The position numbers and the translations under genes were made by a program. From Stieleria sedimenti (GTDB lineage Bacteria > Planctomycetota > Planctomycetia > Pirellulales > Pirellulaceae), in contig NZ_JANZKV010000208.1 in the NCBI RefSeq assembly GCF_025060895.1, positions 1 through 52,474 on the forward strand: a DNA stretch of 52,474 nt. The letters run 5' to 3'. This document shows, piece after piece, positions 51,845 to 52,474 of this stretch (the stretch's first letter is position 1; every line of letters starts with the position of its first letter). The notes under the pieces were generated by a model. That model did no database searches, was not told the origin of the DNA, and was given only the letters and a program-made list of their open reading frames with translations.

Positions 51845-52369
51845 CTAAGTCCCTCGCGATTTAACGTAAGTTGAAACGAATGACTGCGTCATCACCATGC
51901 AGCACTGACGTACCAATTCGGTTTCGCGATTGATGCCGATCAGTTTTTCCTTCAAGTGGTTAACGACAAAGGCGAGGACTGCATGCTCCGGGAATTTCTT
52001 CCACTGAGCCTGCGACAGTCGCTGGGTCTCACGGGGAGACTCTTCGTCGTAGAATCGAATCATCGCAGCGTATTTGTCAAATGAATCCTGCACCGTCTCT
52101 TGGCTTACCGGTGGCATGGTTGGGGCAACAGCTTCAAATAGTTCAAAGAGAACCAACAAGACGTATAGACTCTCCTCGACCAATTCCATTGGTACTTTCA
52201 GCGAGCCAAGCTGGACCGCAGCGCCCATTACATTGCCTTGCTTGGCCGCAACATCATCAAAGCGACGGATTCTTTGTTCGGTCGAATATGCATTCACCTT
52301 TTTGATCGCCGTGGCAACATCGTCGACTGTGATGGTGAAATTGAATTCAGAGAGATCGGGGGTGTGCAT
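51845..52369 (-). CDS. Hypothetical protein, 174 residues
   Basis: From ATG 52369, which shares its first base with the TGA of the preceding partial gene (TGATG). There is no signal peptide or membrane helix. The sequence is mostly helical: FTITVDDVATAIKKVNAYST, ELVEESLYVLLVLFELFEAV, DSFDKYAAMIRFYDEESPRE, and a final helix with LVRQCCMVMTQSFVSTY. No family was recognised. Tight coupling to the upstream gene suggests a joint function. Confidence 0.7.
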   Translation of the reverse strand: MHTPDLSEFNFTITVDDVATAIKKVNAYSTEQRIRRFDDVAAKQGNVMGAAVQLGSLKVPMELVEESLYVLLVLFELFEAVAPTMPPVSQETVQDSFDKYAAMIRFYDEESPRETQRLSQAQWKKFPEHAVLAFVVNHLKEKLIGINRETELVRQCCMVMTQSFVSTYVKSRGT

Positions 52370-52474
52370 CAGCCATTCAATCCGGGAAAGTCAAGTAGGA
52401 TAGCCATGTTCAATAGTCTAAAGAGTTTACGCATGCCGACGTAGTGGATGTTCTTACTGTGATCGGAAGTGACG
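52369..52474 (-). CDS. 3' end of a gene running out of the window
   Basis: A minus-strand frame is open from the window edge to TGA 52371-52369. Its last residues are VTSDHSKNIHYVGMRKLFRL followed by LNMAILLDFPGLNG. It ends in a TGATG overlap with the start of the 174-residue hypothetical gene, the usual sign of operon coupling. The identity cannot be determined from 34 residues; an alternative is a short leader ORF starting at the internal ATG. Confidence 0.55.
   Translation of the reverse strand, partial: VTSDHSKNIHYVGMRKLFRLLNMAILLDFPGLNG

Noticed and set aside
1-52474. tRNA, rRNA or complete transposase genes
   Set aside because: None could be recognised on either strand; the gene fragments carry no insertion-sequence ends or transposase motifs that I could see.

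Overview
The window looks like a chromosome segment of a planctomycete, most likely a marine Pirellulaceae (Rhodopirellula-like) bacterium. Lineage markers are the DUF1592-type cytochrome and DUF1552 pair, DUF1501 remnants, Tat-exported Gfo/Idh/MocA oxidoreductases, a FecR-LamG anti-sigma protein beside an ECF sigma factor, DUF1254/DUF1214 proteins, and an unusual density of formylglycine sulfatases. No rRNA, tRNA, CRISPR array, complete transposon or phage gene was seen.

Layout. (1) 0.36-7.7 kb, plus strand: a tightly overlapping DUF1592 / DUF1552 / HEAT-repeat trio, a palindromic repeat cluster, an MBL-fold hydrolase and an SDR oxidoreductase. (2) 7.8-11.3 kb, minus strand: small heat-shock protein, a kelch-like hypothetical protein and a sulfatase. 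(3) 11.5-17.3 kb: remnants, a 1,196-codon ORF joining a gutted sulfatase to a large secreted protein, a two-domain universal stress protein and a gene fragment. (4) 17.4-26.5 kb, minus strand: an apparent operon, ECF sigma -> FecR-LamG anti-sigma -> sulfatase/esterase fusion -> sulfatase -> truncated sulfatase with an in-frame nonsense codon -> sulfatase -> three-part chimera. (5) 26.8-32.8 kb: DUF1501, agarase-like, sulfatase and GH32 fragments, an NTF2-like secreted protein, a sugar-porter MFS transporter and an AraC remnant. (6) 33-35 kb: membrane protein related to M48 peptidases but without the zinc motif, a Lacal_2735-type small protein, a DCC-family stub and a SOUL protein. (7) 35.5-41.6 kb: a CE15-CBM-GH10 xylan-degrading fusion, a GH51/sulfatase mosaic, an oxidoreductase, a MarR regulator and a CE1 esterase fragment. 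(8) 41.6-49.7 kb: OprB porin, DUF4239 stub, two truncated alkyl-sulfatase genes, two DUF1254/DUF1214 proteins, a proline-rich secreted protein with its coupled partner, and a MarR regulator. (9) 49.7-52.5 kb: DUF1569 protein, GNAT and ferredoxin stubs, an M28 peptidase cut short by an ADP-ribosylglycohydrolase fragment, and a hypothetical pair.

Together the intact genes point to use of sulfated and xylan-type polysaccharides: secreted sulfatases and esterases, the CE15-GH10 enzyme, sugar transport, an outer-membrane porin and an ECF/FecR regulatory pair that may sense glycan. The striking property is that at least a dozen gene pieces (sulfatases, GH32, GH51, CE1, agarase-like, DUF1501, DUF1593, alkyl sulfatase, ferredoxin, ADP-ribosylglycohydrolase, M28, DCC, DUF4239) are joined directly to each other, sometimes in frame. 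This indicates extensive deletion-driven gene decay, or less likely an assembly artefact. Family names rest on motif recognition by eye; no database search was run.
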